64,000 nucleotides of DNA, from positions 7,502,001 through 7,566,000 of the forward strand of contig NZ_CP150356.1 of NCBI RefSeq assembly GCF_051521505.1, given 5' to 3'. Each line of letters starts with the position of its first letter. Positions within the stretch are counted from its first letter, which is position 1. Shown in pieces: positions 43,149 to 53,197 of the stretch. Under the pieces are notes generated by a model. That model was not told the origin of the DNA. It did not search any database and saw only the letters and a program-made list of their open reading frames with translations. Both the position numbers and the translations under genes were made by a program. The DNA is from Sorangium sp025924095 (GTDB lineage Bacteria; Myxococcota_A; Polyangia; Polyangiales; Polyangiaceae).

Positions 43149-43424
43149 GTGAAACCCGTTTCCGGCTGCCCCGACAAGCAGTGCCTCGCGACCGACCCGT
43201 CGATTCGGTCGCTGTTCGACGCTGAGCGCGTCCACATCCCTCCAGACATCCTCGCCCGGAACGGGCCGGGTGACACCGCTCTCGTCTGCCGCCACTGCGG
43301 CTTCGTCTGGTTCTCGCCGCCGCCTGAGCCGTTCGTCCAGCGTCCGGGCACGCCGGCCGGGTACGTGGAGAACGTTCGCTTCATTCCGGTCGACGTCCAT
43401 CACCCGCTGAAGCGCGCACCGTAG
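43149..43424 (+). CDS. Small CxxC-containing protein
   Basis: 91 aa, GTG start. Two Cys pairs, GCPDKQC near the N-terminus and CRHCG in the middle, could bind one zinc. The middle region FVWFSPPPEPFVQRPG is Pro-rich. Codon usage supports a real gene. No family is assigned. Confidence 0.6.
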   Translation: MKPVSGCPDKQCLATDPSIRSLFDAERVHIPPDILARNGPGDTALVCRHCGFVWFSPPPEPFVQRPGTPAGYVENVRFIPVDVHHPLKRAP

Positions 43425-43481
43425 CTCGCCGAACCACTCGGCGGCGCGGGCGCCTGCATCGGGGACGCAGCGCCTGCAGTG

Positions 43482-44114
43482 CTATCTGCAGGCGCAGACA
43501 CCGCCATGCCGCGAGCAGCAGCCGCGCTTCACCGTCGTGCAGGTCGGCGAGACGCTGCCGTCGCAGCAGCAGACCCGCCCGACGTCGCGCTCCATCGACG
43601 ATGGCACCTCGCGCGCCTGCGCCGCGGACCGTTCCTGGGCCAGGCGAGCCGCATCCCGCTCCTGCTGCTGGCGCTCCTTCGCGCGATCTGCGGTTCGGGC
43701 CTGCAAGACGCTGAGCTGCCGACTGAGCTTTGCCGCCTCGGCAGGGCTTTCGGCCGCCCGCTGGATAAACCGCGTCGTTTCGCCGTCACATGCCTCGCCC
43801 GCGCACGCGTCGCGCAGGGCTTGCTCGCGCTCCGAGGGGCGCATCGCCCGGTAGTACTGGACTCGTGACGCGGCATGGCTTGGCTCTGCCTGTGCGCCTT
43901 GGCGCCGTTCCGTCACCGGTGCCAGCGGGCCGGTGACGGTCCGGTCGTTCCTTGCCTCCACGAGGCCCTGCTGTTCCCGTGGCGGTTCGCGCTCAGCGCT
44001 CCCGCGCTGGATGCCGTTGAAGACGAGGGAGGCTCCGCAGGAGCCCAGGAACGCCGTCGCCATCATCGCCAGCGCGGCGCACCCGACCCCGCAGTAGCTC
44101 CCCCGGTTCCCCAT
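43482..44114 (-). CDS. Membrane-anchored protein with Cys-rich C-terminus
   Basis: 210 aa. The ATG at 44114 opens a single hydrophobic N-terminal segment (VGCAALAMMATAFLGSC). A long charged Gln/Arg/Glu-rich helical or coiled-coil region follows (about residues 40-170, e.g. DRAKERQQQERDAARLAQER). The C-terminal 30 residues hold nine Cys (CCCDGSVSPTC, KRGCCSRHGGVCAC), probably a disulfide-bonded knot. The form is common among myxobacterial orphan envelope proteins. Function unknown; start codons further upstream are possible. Confidence 0.7.
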   Translation of the reverse strand: MGNRGSYCGVGCAALAMMATAFLGSCGASLVFNGIQRGSAEREPPREQQGLVEARNDRTVTGPLAPVTERRQGAQAEPSHAASRVQYYRAMRPSEREQALRDACAGEACDGETTRFIQRAAESPAEAAKLSRQLSVLQARTADRAKERQQQERDAARLAQERSAAQAREVPSSMERDVGRVCCCDGSVSPTCTTVKRGCCSRHGGVCACR

Positions 44115-44588
44115 CGGCCGATGGTACGCGCGGGAACGGCGCACCGTCTGCGCAAATAGCCGCGGAACAAGCGGCGACATGGTAGCGCCAAATGCTGGCG
44201 TTGCGGCGCGAAATCCTGGCGCCACACTCCGCCCATACACAGGGAGACCGTCAGGACGGTCGGGGGCGGGCGCCGGCTCAGCTCCCAGGTGATGCTCGAG
44301 CGGGCGGCGCTCGGCGGAGCCACGCAGTCAGCGGTCGCCGTGGAGCAAGCGCTCCGAGCTCCGCCGCAAGGCGCTCGGGGACGCCGCGTAGCGCATCGCA
44401 ACAACCTCCCGGGCCAGCCCAACGCCCGGAGGACGACGTGTGCCCGCGGCACGCCGATGCGCCTCTTGTCTCGCTCTGCGCCGCCCGGGGCCCGCTCTTT
44501 CGACCCATGAACGAGGCGTCACGACGCTCGCGGTCCCGCCACTTCGGTTTGCCGCGCCACACTTCCTCGCGCTGCGATCCGGCTTCTT
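44115..44588. other. Intergenic region, nothing recognised
   Basis: 474 bp between two minus-strand genes. Open frames are present on both strands but none shows convincing codon bias, a start site or a family match. It includes the promoter region for the gene at 43482-44114. Confidence 0.5.
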
Positions 44589-45458
44589 TTACCTGCGCGC
44601 ACGCACGACCGCGTGAACACCGAGCGCCGCGAGGGCCATTCCGGCGACCTGCATCAGGCTCAGGGTCTCGCCGAAGAGTCCGAACGCCATGAGGGCCGCG
44701 ACCGGCGGCACGAGGTAGAGGAGCGTCGCCACGCCCACCACCGCGCCCTGCCGGATCAGATAGAGCAGGAGCCCGACCGCACCGATCGAGAGCCCGAACA
44801 CCGCCCAGAGCAACCCCGCGCAGAGCGGGAGCGTGAGATCCATCCGGCGCTGCTCGGTCAGCAGCACCATCGGCAAGGTGACGACGGAGGCCCCGATGTA
44901 CTGGATGACGGCATTGACCCGCAGGTCGACCCCGCCGCCCGTGCGCTTCTGCCAGAGGGTGCCGAGCGTCATCGACAGCATCCCAAGGACCGCGACCCCG
45001 AGCGAGAGCGGCGGCACGCCGGCCCCGAGCTTCGGGAACACAACGAGGCAGGCGCCCAGGAAGCCGAGCCCGATGCCGAGCCAGCTGCGCGGCGAGACCC
45101 GCTCGCCCAGCAGCGGCCCGGCGAACGCCGCCGTGACCAGCGGTTGCAACCCCGCGACCAGCGCCGAGATGCCCGCCGGTAGCCCGTGCTTCACCGACCA
45201 GAACACCCCGCCGAGGTAGAATCCGTGCAGCAGGGCACCGGCCACGAGACCGTCCCGCCATGACCGCGCCGATCTCGGCCATTGCGCCCGCGCCATGACC
45301 GCAATGACGGTCAGCACGAGCCCGGCGAGCGTGTAGCGCACCAGAAGAAAGGTGAGCGGCTCCGCGTGAGGCGCCACCAGCCGCGCGACAATGAACCCCG
45401 TCGACCAGATGACAACGAAGAGCGGAGGCGCGATGCGGGCGAGGCGCTGGGAGGGCAT
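44589..45458 (-). CDS. EamA-family drug/metabolite transporter
   Basis: 289-aa inner-membrane transporter with ten predicted helices arranged as two EamA repeats. Typical segments: VVIWSTGFIVARLVAP at the start, FWSVKHGLPAGISALVAGLQ-type loop, and LFGETLSLMQVAGMALAALG near the end. It probably exports a small metabolite or amino acid. It lies just downstream of, and outside, the accessory region. Confidence 0.92.
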   Translation of the reverse strand: MPSQRLARIAPPLFVVIWSTGFIVARLVAPHAEPLTFLLVRYTLAGLVLTVIAVMARAQWPRSARSWRDGLVAGALLHGFYLGGVFWSVKHGLPAGISALVAGLQPLVTAAFAGPLLGERVSPRSWLGIGLGFLGACLVVFPKLGAGVPPLSLGVAVLGMLSMTLGTLWQKRTGGGVDLRVNAVIQYIGASVVTLPMVLLTEQRRMDLTLPLCAGLLWAVFGLSIGAVGLLLYLIRQGAVVGVATLLYLVPPVAALMAFGLFGETLSLMQVAGMALAALGVHAVVRARR

Positions 45459-45552
45459 GGAAGGGAGGGCGGGCGGAGGCTGGACGTGCGGTGTTACAGC
45501 AGGACGAGGAGCACCGCAACGGGTGCGCTCAGGAGGAGCAGACGCATTCCGA

Positions 45553-47202
45553 TCAGAGCCCAGCCGGGCTCGAGGTCAACACGCCGCCAAGCGATGTCCA
45601 GCTCGACCAGCCACCATCGTAGTACTTGTGCCAGATGGCGTTGTCGGTGCCGCGCGCGAAGACGACCAGCCGCCCTTCGGGCGTGACGGCGGAGCCGGGC
45701 TGGTCGACCATCGCGCCGCCGAGCGAGAGCCAGCCGGACCAGCCGCCGTCATAGTACCTGTGCCAGATCGCGTTGTCGGGGCGGCGCGCGAATACCGTCA
45801 GTCGCCCCTCGGCCGTGACGACCGCGGAGGGGCCCGACGCGATGGCGCCGCCGAGCGAGATCCAGCTGGACCAGCCGCCGTCGTAGTACCGGTGGACGAG
45901 CTCGCCGCTCGTGCTCCTCGCGAAGACGACCAGGCGCCCATCGGCCGTGACGACCGCCGCCGGATCATGCGTGGTCGCGCCGCCGAGCGAGATCCAGCTG
46001 GACCAGCCGCCGTCATAGTACTTGTGCCAGATGGCGTTGTCGGTGCCGCGCGCGAACACCGTCAGTCGCCCCTCGCGCGTCACGGTCGCGGCGGGGGCCG
46101 AGGCGAGGGTGCCGCCGAGCGAGATCCAGCCCGACCAGCCGCCGTCATAGTACTTGTGCCAGATGGCGCTGTCCGTGCCCTTCGCGAACACCGTCAGGCG
46201 GCCCTCCTGCGTGAGCGTGGCCGAGGGCGCCGAGGCGAGGGTGCCGCCGAGCGAGGTCCAGCCGGACCAGCCGCCGTCATAGTACTTGTGCCAGATGGCG
46301 CTGTCCGAGCCCTTCGAGAACACGACGAGCCGCTGCGTCACGTCGCGCAGGATCGGGGACTCCTCGAGGATCGACGTGATCCTGACGCCGGCGTTGGCGC
46401 CTCCGATCGAGGTGCACCCGCCGTTCGTGTGGACGCCGACGAGCTTGCCAGACGGGCCATGCAGCACGCCTGAGCCGGAGTTGCCGCCGAGCGTGTCGAG
46501 GGAGCCATACTGGAGATAATCGCCGCTGAAGCTGCTGGCGGGGCCCGCGTCGATCTGCTTGGGCTCGCCGCTCGGGTGGCCGATGACGGCGAGCATGTCG
46601 TTGACCGCGGCGTCCGTCGTGGAGACCACCGTGAAGCCGTAGCTCGCGGCGGCGCTCTGCGCGAGCTGCACGACGGCGTAATCCAGGCCGCCTCGCCGGT
46701 ACTCGCGCAGGGACACGATGTCGAACGACACCGCGGTCCTGAGGCCACCGCTCGGGTCCTCCTGGTAATTGAAGTTGACGCGCATCTCGGCGGCCCCCTG
46801 GCTCGCCGAGATCGGCGTGTTCGCGGCGGTCCGGGGCCAGGTCCAGTTACTGCCGTCAGGATCGAAGCAATGGCCGGCGGTCAAGAAGAGGTTGTGCGCG
46901 ATCAGCGTCCCGGAGCAGGTGCGGGTGCCGCTCACGTTGCCCGGGTTCGCGTAGCGGGACGCGAGATCGCTCTTCCATTGGATCTGCCCGACCGGCGCCT
47001 GGTGCGCTCCGACGAACCCCGCCGTCACGCCGAGCGTGCCGTCGTACGGCTCGACGTGCTGGAAATCGATCGTGCTGCCGCAGATGCTGGGCTGGGATAC
47101 CTCGCCCACGAGCTGCTCGTCGAGATCAGGCACCACCACGCAGCCCATCATCATCGCCGATGCCGCCATCAACGCGCTCGAGACCATCGCGGAATATCGC
47201 AT
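45553..47202 (-). CDS. Trypsin-like serine protease with six lectin-like repeats
   Basis: 549-aa predicted lipoprotein (lipobox M-M-G-C, Cys21). The protease domain spans about residues 55-285 with triad His111 (LTAGHC), Asp174 (LDYAVVQL) and Ser242 (GGNSGSG). Residues 291-549 are six tandem repeats of about 44 aa, each containing a variant of F-A-x-G-T-D-x-A-I-W-H-K-Y-Y-D-G-G-W-S-x-W-x-S-L-G-G. They resemble the blades of PLL-type fucose-binding propellers. The repeats may target the protease to glycans on prey or matrix (inference). GAGGT lies upstream of the ATG. Confidence 0.9.
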   Translation of the reverse strand: MRYSAMVSSALMAASAMMMGCVVVPDLDEQLVGEVSQPSICGSTIDFQHVEPYDGTLGVTAGFVGAHQAPVGQIQWKSDLASRYANPGNVSGTRTCSGTLIAHNLFLTAGHCFDPDGSNWTWPRTAANTPISASQGAAEMRVNFNYQEDPSGGLRTAVSFDIVSLREYRRGGLDYAVVQLAQSAAASYGFTVVSTTDAAVNDMLAVIGHPSGEPKQIDAGPASSFSGDYLQYGSLDTLGGNSGSGVLHGPSGKLVGVHTNGGCTSIGGANAGVRITSILEESPILRDVTQRLVVFSKGSDSAIWHKYYDGGWSGWTSLGGTLASAPSATLTQEGRLTVFAKGTDSAIWHKYYDGGWSGWISLGGTLASAPAATVTREGRLTVFARGTDNAIWHKYYDGGWSSWISLGGATTHDPAAVVTADGRLVVFARSTSGELVHRYYDGGWSSWISLGGAIASGPSAVVTAEGRLTVFARRPDNAIWHRYYDGGWSGWLSLGGAMVDQPGSAVTPEGRLVVFARGTDNAIWHKYYDGGWSSWTSLGGVLTSSPAGL

Positions 47203-47528
47203 GTCGATTCACCTCGGGTGGTGTTCTGCAGGTCGACGGGGAGCCCTCCCGGCGATCGCCGGATACGGCGGCGGAAGGGGGACGTCCCTGCGTGTCCGGA
47301 TGAATAGCAACCTTGATGCCACCGGCGCGCGTGGCCGATCGGGGCGATTCGCTCGCGAAAACGACCGTTGCGCGGGCCTCGAGGCGCCCGGTCAGAGGCT
47401 GGAGTCTTCAGGGGTGGCGGCTCGGGCCATCACCTGGAGCAGCGGTCTGCTCCACCCGCATTCCGGGGCCGCGCGACGGCGGCGGCGGCGGCGCGTCAGC
47501 CAGACCTCCCCACGCAACGACCGGCCCC
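47203..47528. other. Intergenic region upstream of the protease gene
   Basis: 326 bp between the RND pump stop and the protease start, both minus strand. It should hold the protease promoter and the pump terminator. No motif was identified. Confidence 0.5.
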
Positions 47529-50500
47529 CTAGCGCTCGGGCGCGGCGGGGTGCGCCGGACCGGCGGGCGCCCGGCGCCCTGCGCGCCGCGCCCGGAGCCG
47601 CGCGACGCGCCCCTGCACGTCGTCGGCGACCACGTAGAACGCCGGCACGACGAGCAGGCTCAGCGCCGTCGAGACGAGGAGGCCGCCGATGACCGCCGCG
47701 GCCATCGGGGCCCGGATCTCGGCCCCGGGGCCGAGCGCCAGCGCCGACGGGACCGCGGCCATCATCGTCGCCGTCGAGGTCATCAGGATCGGGCGCAGCC
47801 GCACCGGGCCGGCGCGGAGCATCGCCGTGCGGGCGTCCATGGCCTCCCCTGCCCCGCGCTCGCGCCCCGGTTCATCGTGGGCCGCGCGCCCGCCCTCGCG
47901 CCTCACCTCGATCGCGTGATCCACGAGGAGGATCGAGTTCTTCTTCACGATCCCCATGAGCAGGAGGATGCCGATCATGCTGAAGATGTTGAGCGTGTGC
48001 CCCGAGAGGTGCAGCGCGAAGGCGGCGCCCGCGATCGACAGCGGCAGGATCGTCAGCACCGTGACCGGGTGCAGGAACGAGTTGAACTGGGACGCCAGCA
48101 CCATGTAGGCGACAAGGATCCCGAGCCCGAGCGCGAAGAGGAGGCCGCCCATCGACTCGCGGAACGTCACGCTCGCGCCCCCCAGCACAAGGCGGTAGCC
48201 GGCCGGCAGATCCCGGCCGAGCTCCTCGACCCGGGCGACCGCCTCGCCCTGGGAGTGCCCGGGCGCGATGTTGCCGAAGATCGAGATCGCGCGCTCCCGG
48301 TCGCGGCGCGTGATCGCCTGCAGCGCCGGGAGCTCCTCGTACGTGACGACCGACGTCAGCGGGACCAGCGCGCCCGACGCGCTCCTCACCTGGATGCGCG
48401 CGAGGTCCTCGGGCCGGCTCCGCTGCTCGGCGAGCAAGCGCGCGCGGACGTCGATGCGGCGCCCGTTGTCGTTGAACTTGGCGACGCGCCCGCCGCCGAC
48501 CAGCGTGTTCAGCGTCGTCGCGATCGCCTCGACGCTCACGCCGAGATCCGCGGCGCGCGCCCGATCCGGCAGGATGCGGAGCTCGGGCATGCCGAGCTGG
48601 TAGTCGGTGTCGAGATCCACGACGAGGCCGCTCTGCGCGAGCTCACCCCGCATGCGCTCGCTGTGCTTCGTGAGCTCTTCAAACGAGGGGCCGCGGATCG
48701 AGAACTCGATCGGGAAGCCGCGCTGCGCCGTGAACCCCGACTGCGAGAGGTCCTGGACCACGGCGCGCAGGCCGGGGTAGCCGTTCAGCTCCTTGCGGAG
48801 GACGCCCTGGAGGTCGGCCTGCGAGAGCGACCGCTCGTCGGCCGGCATCATCGTGACGAACAGGATGCCCGTGTTCACGGCGCCCCCGCCGAAGCCGCCG
48901 ACCACGGCGAAGACGCGCGACACCGCCGGGTGCTCGCCCACGAACGCCTCGGCCCGCTGGAAGAGCCGGTCGGTCTCCTCGATGTCCGAGCCGACCGCCG
49001 TCTGCAGGCGGACCATGAGCCGCCCCTGGTCCTGCGACGGGACGAACTCCGTCGGGAGCCGCTGCATCGTGACGATCGCGCCGGCGAAGAGGAGCGCGCC
49101 GAGCAGGACGACCACGAGCGGGAACCGGAGCGCCCGGGCGAGCAGCCAGCCGTAGCCGCGGGAGAGGGACTCGAAGCCGCGGTCGACGAGCCGCCCGAAG
49201 CGGCTCCGGCCCTCGCGCGAGACGTCGAGGATCTGCGCGCAGCGGGCCGGCGCGAGGGTGATCGCCTCCAGGTACGAGAGGAGCACGGCGATGCAGAGGG
49301 TCACGCCGAACTGGAGGAAGAAGCGGCCGACCACCCCCTCCATGAAGATGATCGGGATGAAGATCGCGACGACCGCGAGCGTCGCGGCGAGCGCCGCGAA
49401 GGTGATCTCGGCCGTGCCCTCGCGGGCGGCACGGACGCGGTCCTTCCCCGCCTCGGCGTGCCGGTGGATGTTCTCGAGCACCATGATCGCGTCGTCGACG
49501 ACGATGCCGACCGCGAGCGAGAGCCCGAGCAGCGTGAAGGTGTTCAGCGTGAAGCCGAGGAAGTAGATCGCGGCGACCGTGCCGAGCAGCGACATCGGGA
49601 TCGCCAGGACGACGTTGAGCGTGCTGGAGAGCGAGCCGAGGAACATCCAGCAGACGAGGGCCGTGAGCGCGATGGCCATGGCGAGCTCGAGCTCGATCTC
49701 GTGGACCGACTCCTCGATGAACTTCGTCGAGTCGAAGTTCACCCCGACCTCCATCCCCTCGGGCAAGGTCTTCTCGACCTCGGCGAGCGCGGCCCGGACC
49801 CCCTGCGCGACCTCGACCGCGTTCGAGCCCCGCTGCTTCCTCACGCCGAGGCCCTGCGCGGGCTGGCCGTTCACCCGGGCGAGCCGGCGGACGTCCTCGA
49901 AGCCGTCCTCGACGAGCGCGACGTCCTCCAGGTACACCGTGCCGCGCGCCGACGACGGCGGGCCCGCCGGCTGGACGGCCCCGTCCGCCGGCCGGGCGGC
50001 GGGGCCGAGATCGCCCTGGCGGAGGACGATCTTCCTGAAGGTCGCGAGGTCGAGCGCCTCCCCCATCACCCGCACGTTCACCTCGCGGCCCTCGGTCTCG
50101 ATGCGGCCGGCGGGGAGCTCGATGTGCTGGCGGCGCAGGGCCTCGGTGACCTCGGCGACGGTGAGCCCCCTGGCGGCGAGGCGCTCGGCGTCGAGCCAGA
50201 TGCGGACGTTGCGCTCGAGGTAGCCGCCCAGGGTCAGCTCGCCGACGCCGGGCACCGTCTGGAGCTTCTCCTTCAGCCGGTAGCGCGCGATGTCGGCGAC
50301 GAGCTGGGGGGAGAAGGGGCCGGAGAGCCCGACCCACATGATCGGCTGGTCCTCCGGGTTGCTCTTGGAGACGACCGGCGGGTCGAGGTCGAGCGGCAGC
50401 CGCCGCTGCGCCTGCGAGATCTTCGTCTGCACGTCCTGGAGCGCGACGTCGACGTCGCGCGACAGGTCGAGCTCGATGGTGACCGAGGCGCTGCCCTGGC

Positions 50501-50753
50501 GCGACGTCGACGTGATCGACCGGATCCCCTCGACCTGGACGGCCGCCTCCTCGAGCGGCTCGACAACGTCGTGCTCCATGATCTCGGGGGCGGCGCCCTC
50601 CAGCGTGGCGGAGATGGTGATGGTGGGGAAGTCGACGTCGGGGAACTGGCTGATGCCGATGCGCGACACGGCCACGAGGCCGAAGACGACGGTCGCCGCC
50701 ATCAGCATCCAGGCGAAGACCGGCTTCCGGAGGCACGCTTCGGTGAGGCTCAC
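47529..50753 (-). CDS. RND multidrug efflux permease
   Basis: 1074-aa inner-membrane proton-driven efflux pump of the AcrB/MdtB class. The N-terminus SLTEACLRKPVFAWMLMAA and helix 4 motif GLSLAVGIVVDDAIMVLENI (with Asp-Asp proton relay) are present. The second half has GIVKKNSILLVDHAIEVRRE and PILMTSTATMMAAVPSALA. GTG start at 50753 overlaps the adaptor gene stop (GTGA). No outer-membrane channel gene is nearby, so a TolC-like protein elsewhere is needed. An insert near residues 225-240 (GDLGPAARPADGAVQPAGPP) is longer than usual. Confidence 0.95.
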   Translation of the reverse strand: MSLTEACLRKPVFAWMLMAATVVFGLVAVSRIGISQFPDVDFPTITISATLEGAAPEIMEHDVVEPLEEAAVQVEGIRSITSTSRQGSASVTIELDLSRDVDVALQDVQTKISQAQRRLPLDLDPPVVSKSNPEDQPIMWVGLSGPFSPQLVADIARYRLKEKLQTVPGVGELTLGGYLERNVRIWLDAERLAARGLTVAEVTEALRRQHIELPAGRIETEGREVNVRVMGEALDLATFRKIVLRQGDLGPAARPADGAVQPAGPPSSARGTVYLEDVALVEDGFEDVRRLARVNGQPAQGLGVRKQRGSNAVEVAQGVRAALAEVEKTLPEGMEVGVNFDSTKFIEESVHEIELELAMAIALTALVCWMFLGSLSSTLNVVLAIPMSLLGTVAAIYFLGFTLNTFTLLGLSLAVGIVVDDAIMVLENIHRHAEAGKDRVRAAREGTAEITFAALAATLAVVAIFIPIIFMEGVVGRFFLQFGVTLCIAVLLSYLEAITLAPARCAQILDVSREGRSRFGRLVDRGFESLSRGYGWLLARALRFPLVVVLLGALLFAGAIVTMQRLPTEFVPSQDQGRLMVRLQTAVGSDIEETDRLFQRAEAFVGEHPAVSRVFAVVGGFGGGAVNTGILFVTMMPADERSLSQADLQGVLRKELNGYPGLRAVVQDLSQSGFTAQRGFPIEFSIRGPSFEELTKHSERMRGELAQSGLVVDLDTDYQLGMPELRILPDRARAADLGVSVEAIATTLNTLVGGGRVAKFNDNGRRIDVRARLLAEQRSRPEDLARIQVRSASGALVPLTSVVTYEELPALQAITRRDRERAISIFGNIAPGHSQGEAVARVEELGRDLPAGYRLVLGGASVTFRESMGGLLFALGLGILVAYMVLASQFNSFLHPVTVLTILPLSIAGAAFALHLSGHTLNIFSMIGILLLMGIVKKNSILLVDHAIEVRREGGRAAHDEPGRERGAGEAMDARTAMLRAGPVRLRPILMTSTATMMAAVPSALALGPGAEIRAPMAAAVIGGLLVSTALSLLVVPAFYVVADDVQGRVARLRARRAGRRAPAGPAHPAAPER

Positions 50754-52063
50754 GGCGCGCTCCGCGTCGAGCTGGCGGGGGAGGTCGCCGGCGCCGAGCC
50801 GGCCGGCGCCGCCGATGAGCTCGCGGGTAAGGTCGGCGGCGGCGAGCCGGCCGATGACCCAGGCGGCGAGCCGGCCGATGACCCAGGCGGCGAGCCGGCG
50901 CCTTCGCCTTCCCTGGCGTGCCCCGCGGCCTGGCCTTCGGGCATGCTGCCGGGCTGCGCGGCGCGGACCTGGGAGCCGTCGCGCAGCGCCTCTGCGCCGC
51001 GCACCACAAGGCGCTCCCCCACGGAGAGCCCCGACTTGACCTCGACGCGCCCGTCCGCCGTGCGCAGCCCCAGCGAGAGCACGCGCTCGCGCGCGGTGGT
51101 GCCGTCGACCACGTAGGCGAGGAACCCGCGCTCGCTCGGCCGCACGGCGGTCTGCGGGATCACGGGCGCCTCGCCGCTCGCGCCCACGGGCACGGTCACC
51201 TCGGCGAAGGTGCCGGGGCGGAGCAGCTCCTTGCCCTCGCCCTGCACCTCGCCGGTCACGGCGACCATGCGCGTCGCGGGATCGGCCGCGTCGGCGACGT
51301 GCGTGAGCTCCGCGGTGTAGGCCCGCGCGTCGCCCTTCACCGTGAAGCGCGCCTCCATGCCGGTCCGGACGCGCGCGGCGTCGGCGGCGGGGATCTGGAA
51401 GCGGAGCAGGAGCGGGTCGCGGCGGAGGAGCGTCGCGAGCACCGTGCCGACCGCCACGTGCTGGCCGGTCTGCACGGTGCGCGTCTGGATCCTCCCCTGG
51501 ATGGGCGCGCGCACGTACGCGTCGCGCAGGTTGAGGAGCGCCTGGTCGACGGCGACCTTCGCCTCGGCGACCTGCGCGGCGGTCGTCGCCGACCTGGAGC
51601 GCCACGACGCGACGTCTTCCTTGCTGAAGACGCCCTCGGCGCCCTCGGCCTCGCGCCGCTCGAGGCCCGAGGCGGCCTCGGCCTGCGTGGCGGTCATGCG
51701 ATCGAGCGTCGCGCGCGCGGCGCGGACGGCGAGGTTGTACCGGGCCGGATCGATCTCGACGAGCACCTGCCCCGCCTTGACCTCGTCGCCCTCCATGAAC
51801 CGCACCGTCTCGACGACGCCGGCGACGCGCGCGGTGAGCTGCACCTGCTCGAACGCATCGACCGAGCCGACGGCGGGCACGGCGTACTCGACCCGCTCCG
51901 CCGCGACCTGCGCGATCTCGACCGGGAAGCTCATCCCCTGCTTCCCTGGCCTGCGCCCCTGCTCGGGCGAGGCCTCCTCGCCCTTCTTGCAGGCCGGAGA
52001 GCCGATGAGGACAAGGCCCGCCACGAGGGCGAGCGCGGCGACGCGAAAAGGTTGGAGCGCCAT
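50750..52063 (-). CDS. RND efflux periplasmic adaptor (membrane fusion protein)
   Basis: 437-aa lipoprotein adaptor (lipobox S-P-A-C) linking the RND pump to an outer-membrane channel. A barrel-sandwich/lipoyl region (VEIDPARYNLAVRAARATLD, YVRAPIQGRIQTRTVQTGQH) is followed by the beta-barrel domain. The C-terminus is a low-complexity Ser/Pro/Gly tail encoded by 24-bp direct repeats around 50849-50905. The ATG at 52063 is preferred over a TTG 21 bases upstream, which lacks a ribosome-binding site. Confidence 0.92.
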   Translation of the reverse strand: MALQPFRVAALALVAGLVLIGSPACKKGEEASPEQGRRPGKQGMSFPVEIAQVAAERVEYAVPAVGSVDAFEQVQLTARVAGVVETVRFMEGDEVKAGQVLVEIDPARYNLAVRAARATLDRMTATQAEAASGLERREAEGAEGVFSKEDVASWRSRSATTAAQVAEAKVAVDQALLNLRDAYVRAPIQGRIQTRTVQTGQHVAVGTVLATLLRRDPLLLRFQIPAADAARVRTGMEARFTVKGDARAYTAELTHVADAADPATRMVAVTGEVQGEGKELLRPGTFAEVTVPVGASGEAPVIPQTAVRPSERGFLAYVVDGTTARERVLSLGLRTADGRVEVKSGLSVGERLVVRGAEALRDGSQVRAAQPGSMPEGQAAGHAREGEGAGSPPGSSAGSPPGSSAGSPPPTLPASSSAAPAGSAPATSPASSTRSAP

Positions 52064-52325
52064 CGAGTTGGAGGAGTAGCGCAACTCGCGGCCCAGCGCG
52101 CGTGCTTCGGCGGGGCGGCGTGCCGGGCGTGCCGCGTCACGCCGGCCACAAGGCGCCTCGGAGGGGCGCGGCGCCCCCTACAACTTGCTCTCCGGCTTTC
52201 CCGCGCTCGGCGGTGGAGCCCCGCGCTTCGCGCTCCCGCCTCGCGGCGCCGGTAGAGCGCTTCCGGAGGAGGTCGCCACCGGGCTCGAGCTCACCGCAGC
52301 CGGCGGCGCCGCCGGCGAGCTCCCG

Positions 52326-53186
52326 TCAATTGCAGGGAGGGCAGTCCCCGTCGCAGTCGACGTCTTCCTCTTCCCCATTCCGCCGGCCGTCGCTGCACGT
52401 GCGCGGCTGACACGTGCCAGCGAAGCAAATGCCACTCTCGCAGTTCTCGTTGGCCCGACACTTGTACCCATCTGCACAAGGGTAGCACCCGTAGCCACAA
52501 TCCACGTCGGACTCGTTACCGTTCTGCACGCGATCAAGACACCTGTCAACCGAGCATGTCCCGTCTTGCCCGCACACGCCCGTGAGGCAGTCGTACTTGT
52601 TCTTGCACGGCCGCGTTATCCTGCATGGATCACAATGACCGCCGCAGTCCATGTAAGTCTCCCCAAAATCGGGATCGAGCATGCCGTTCTTGCACTCGAG
52701 GGGAATACAGTCCCCGAGGAGGGAGCAGAACAGCGTCGAGTCAGCGCAGTCCGCATCGTACAAACATGTAACCTCCTGTCCACTGCCATCGCAGAACCCA
52801 GCGCCGGAGGGCGCGGGGGAAGGCGCTACATACTTGCTGACGGGCCCCGTCGGATCACACACGTCATCGGTGCACGGGTTGCCATCGTCCCACACGTCAT
52901 TCGGGTCGCGCTCGGCGACGCGTCGCCCATCATGGCAGCGGGTGATCTCACAGTCGCCTCGATACTGGCTCCTCGATGTCTCAAGCAGCTCGATCTCGCA
53001 GGCGCCTTCGATGCAAGCCATCATCCCGCATCTCGGGTCCATATCATAAGGAAATTCACAATCCGCTGCGGTTCTGCATTCCGGTGGTGGCGTGTAGGGG
53101 GGCGGTGGAGTGTCCGAGCAAGCGAGCCAGGACGAGGCGACGATGAGCGCCGCGAATGCCGCGACGAAGCTTCCAGGTCTCTTCAT
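52326..53186 (-). CDS. Cys-rich lipoprotein (paralogue A)
   Basis: 286 aa with lipobox L-A-C at about residue 23. The mature protein has about 40 Cys in spaced modules, such as DVDCGYGCYPCADGYKC, ENCESGICFAGTC and MDCGGHCDPC. This pattern is seen in many myxobacterial surface proteins, where the Cys are thought to form disulfides. A Pro-rich linker (DTPPPPYTPPPEC) follows the lipid anchor. It starts 11 bp after the stop of the paralogue at 53198-54250, so they form an operon. Function unknown. Confidence 0.85.
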   Translation of the reverse strand: MKRPGSFVAAFAALIVASSWLACSDTPPPPYTPPPECRTAADCEFPYDMDPRCGMMACIEGACEIELLETSRSQYRGDCEITRCHDGRRVAERDPNDVWDDGNPCTDDVCDPTGPVSKYVAPSPAPSGAGFCDGSGQEVTCLYDADCADSTLFCSLLGDCIPLECKNGMLDPDFGETYMDCGGHCDPCRITRPCKNKYDCLTGVCGQDGTCSVDRCLDRVQNGNESDVDCGYGCYPCADGYKCRANENCESGICFAGTCQPRTCSDGRRNGEEEDVDCDGDCPPCN

Positions 53187-53197
53187 GATCCCTCGTG

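Noticed and set aside
47313..51116. Long plus-strand open frame of more than 1200 codons
   Set aside because: It is antisense to the RND pump genes and lacks any recognisable domain; long antisense frames are expected at 70% G+C.
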